Notes under the pieces: model-generated
Told to the model about the DNA's origin: nothing
Databases searched by the model: none
The model's input: the letters and a program-made list of their open reading frames with translations, nothing else
Program-made: the position numbers and the translations under genes
Shown: piece by piece, positions 15,455 through 16,238 of the stretch
Layout: the number at the start of each line of letters is the position of its first letter
Numbering within the stretch: position 1 is the first letter of the stretch
Assembly: GCA_045639185.1 (NCBI GenBank)
Contig: JAZUCO010000099.1
Span: 1-16,238 of the forward strand
Direction of reading: 5' to 3'
Length of the DNA stretch: 16,238 bases
DNA from: UBA1081 sp045639185
Lineage (GTDB): Bacteria > Bacillota > Clostridia > Oscillospirales > Acutalibacteraceae

Positions 15455-15470
15455 ACCCTGCTTCTTCTTT
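15441..15470 (+). terminator. Intrinsic terminator overlapping the end of the YtvI-like gene
   Basis: AGCAGGGT (15441-15448) and ACCCTGCT (15455-15462) form an 8-bp stem whose 6-nt loop contains the TAA stop codon (15452-15454), followed by TTCTTCTTT. The left arm encodes the last residues EQG, so gene end and terminator are merged. The T tract is interrupted by C, so efficiency may be moderate. Confidence 0.75.
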
Positions 15471-15504
15471 ATAATATCTTTACTTTTTTTGTTGTGTAAT
15501 TATG

Positions 15505-15533
15505 TTGATTTTTTATCTGATACGATGTAAAAT
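15505..15533 (+). promoter_or_regulatory. Predicted promoter of the metallophosphoesterase gene
   Basis: TTGATT (15505-15510) and TAAAAT (15528-15533) have a 17-bp spacer. The leader of about 57 nt carries two copies of GTACTGC (15547-15553 and 15560-15566), which can also form a 5-bp AGTAC/GTACT stem. Confidence 0.55.
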
Positions 15534-15596
15534 AGACAAAGTATGAGTACTGCATTTATGTACTGCTCAATAAATTTTTCTGAATGAGTGATAAAA

Positions 15597-16238
15597 ATGA
15601 ATAAAGAAATTTTTGATAAAACATCGTCAAAACCTCTGAGATTCAATAACGGTAAACTCAGAGTTATGCACGTGACTGATACACATCTCGGAGTTGATAA
15701 TCAGGAAATGTCAATGTGGCTTATTGAAAATGCTCTTGACAGAGAAAAACCCGATGTTGTTGTGGTAACAGGTGATACAATTTCATCTGATTGCGGCAGA
15801 GAAGAAGTCTTTGAAAGAACAAGAAGATTTATGAAGCTTTTTGAAAAGAGAAATATTCCCGTTGCACTTACATTCGGCAATCACGATTCTGAATCAGGAA
15901 TTCTCACAAGACAGGAGCTTATGGCTTGTTATAATGAATTCTCCTGCAGCATTTCTGTTGATGAAGGCGATATAATGGACGGCTGCGGTACTTACAATGT
16001 GCCTGTGCTTGCAACAGATGGTGATGAAGTTAAATTCAACCTCTGGATATTTGACTCAGGTGATTATGATGATGAGGGGAAGTATGCGAATACATCTGAA
16101 GAAAAAGTAGCCTGGTATGAAGAAAAGAGCAAGGCTTACGAGGATATGTACGGAAAAAAGGTTTATTCACTTGCTTTTCAGCACATTATCGTGCCTGAAG
16201 TTTATGATGCTCTCAAAACTGTAAAAATCTGCACACCT
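15597..16238 (+). CDS. Calcineurin-like metallophosphoesterase, N-terminal 214 residues (cut by window end)
   Basis: The open frame runs without a stop to the right edge. The metal-site motifs of the calcineurin-like superfamily are in order: MHVTDTHLG with Asp28/His30, VVVTGDT with Asp60, TFGNHDSES with Asn95/His96, and FQHIIVPEVYD with His196; the last His motif would lie beyond the window. The arrangement, with a short N-terminal strand (LRFNNGKLRVMHVTD) and no signal peptide, resembles the Dcr2/PAP29-like group of phosphoesterases. Substrate is unknown. The start is not firm. ATG 15597 has only a weak GAGTG upstream, and an in-frame GTG at 15588 is the alternative. A six-codon ORF (15584-15604) overlaps the start in another frame. 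Confidence 0.88.
   Translation, partial: MNKEIFDKTSSKPLRFNNGKLRVMHVTDTHLGVDNQEMSMWLIENALDREKPDVVVVTGDTISSDCGREEVFERTRRFMKLFEKRNIPVALTFGNHDSESGILTRQELMACYNEFSCSISVDEGDIMDGCGTYNVPVLATDGDEVKFNLWIFDSGDYDDEGKYANTSEEKVAWYEEKSKAYEDMYGKKVYSLAFQHIIVPEVYDALKTVKICTP

Noticed and set aside
1..16238. Mobile element, phage, CRISPR or defence system
   Set aside because: No transposase, integrase, recombinase, spaced direct repeats, tRNA-linked attachment site or nuclease/ATPase defence domain is visible. Composition looks even, and all but one gene (the six-helix membrane protein) match metabolic, housekeeping or transport families.

Overview
The window looks like chromosomal DNA from a gut-type Clostridia lineage, most likely Ruminococcaceae/Oscillospirales. 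This is an inference from the low-to-moderate GC content, strong purine-rich Shine-Dalgarno (SD) sites, heavy AGA (Arg) and CCC (Pro) codon use, the Firmicutes-type pyrH-frr-uppS-cdsA-dxr-rseP-ispG gene order, and a YtvI-like membrane protein. No tRNA, rRNA, CRISPR array, insertion sequence, integrase or phage gene is visible. No stretch of 300 bases lacks a gene.

Region 1 (1-5555, minus strand) is one long housekeeping operon. In transcription order it holds pyrH (UMP kinase), frr (ribosome recycling factor), uppS (undecaprenyl diphosphate synthase), cdsA (CDP-diglyceride synthase), dxr (first committed MEP step), rseP (site-2 intramembrane protease) and ispG, which is cut by the left edge. 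A consensus-like promoter lies just upstream of pyrH. Gaps are 2 to about 70 nt. The largest, uppS-cdsA, holds a perfect 12-bp hairpin with a U-rich loop. The operon joins ribosome recycling, isoprenoid precursor supply (dxr, ispG), the lipid carrier made from it (uppS) and phospholipid synthesis (cdsA).

Region 2 (5575-7539, plus strand) is divergent from pyrH. It carries an N-acetylhexosamine 1-kinase (NahK-like) and a six-helix membrane protein I do not recognise, driven by a near-consensus promoter with a short palindrome just downstream. It ends at a terminator that can also serve the convergent genes.

Region 3 (7549-9929, minus strand) is a two-gene unit: a secreted LCAT-like lipase/esterase followed by a xylose-isomerase-fold sugar phosphate isomerase/epimerase. 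The stop codon of the first overlaps the SD of the second.

Region 4 (9965-14205, plus strand) holds metG, tatD (overlapping metG by one base) and a Si-type citrate synthase, ending at a strong terminator. Region 5 (14239-15470) is a single AI-2E/YtvI-family membrane protein with its own promoter and terminator. Region 6 (15505-end) is the start of a calcineurin-like metallophosphoesterase cut by the right edge.

I do not see a convincing undescribed multi-gene system. The most open points are the NahK/membrane-protein pair with its candidate operator, the lipase/epimerase pair with an amphipathic C-terminal tail on the lipase, and RNA hairpins in the uppS-cdsA and tatD-citrate synthase gaps.
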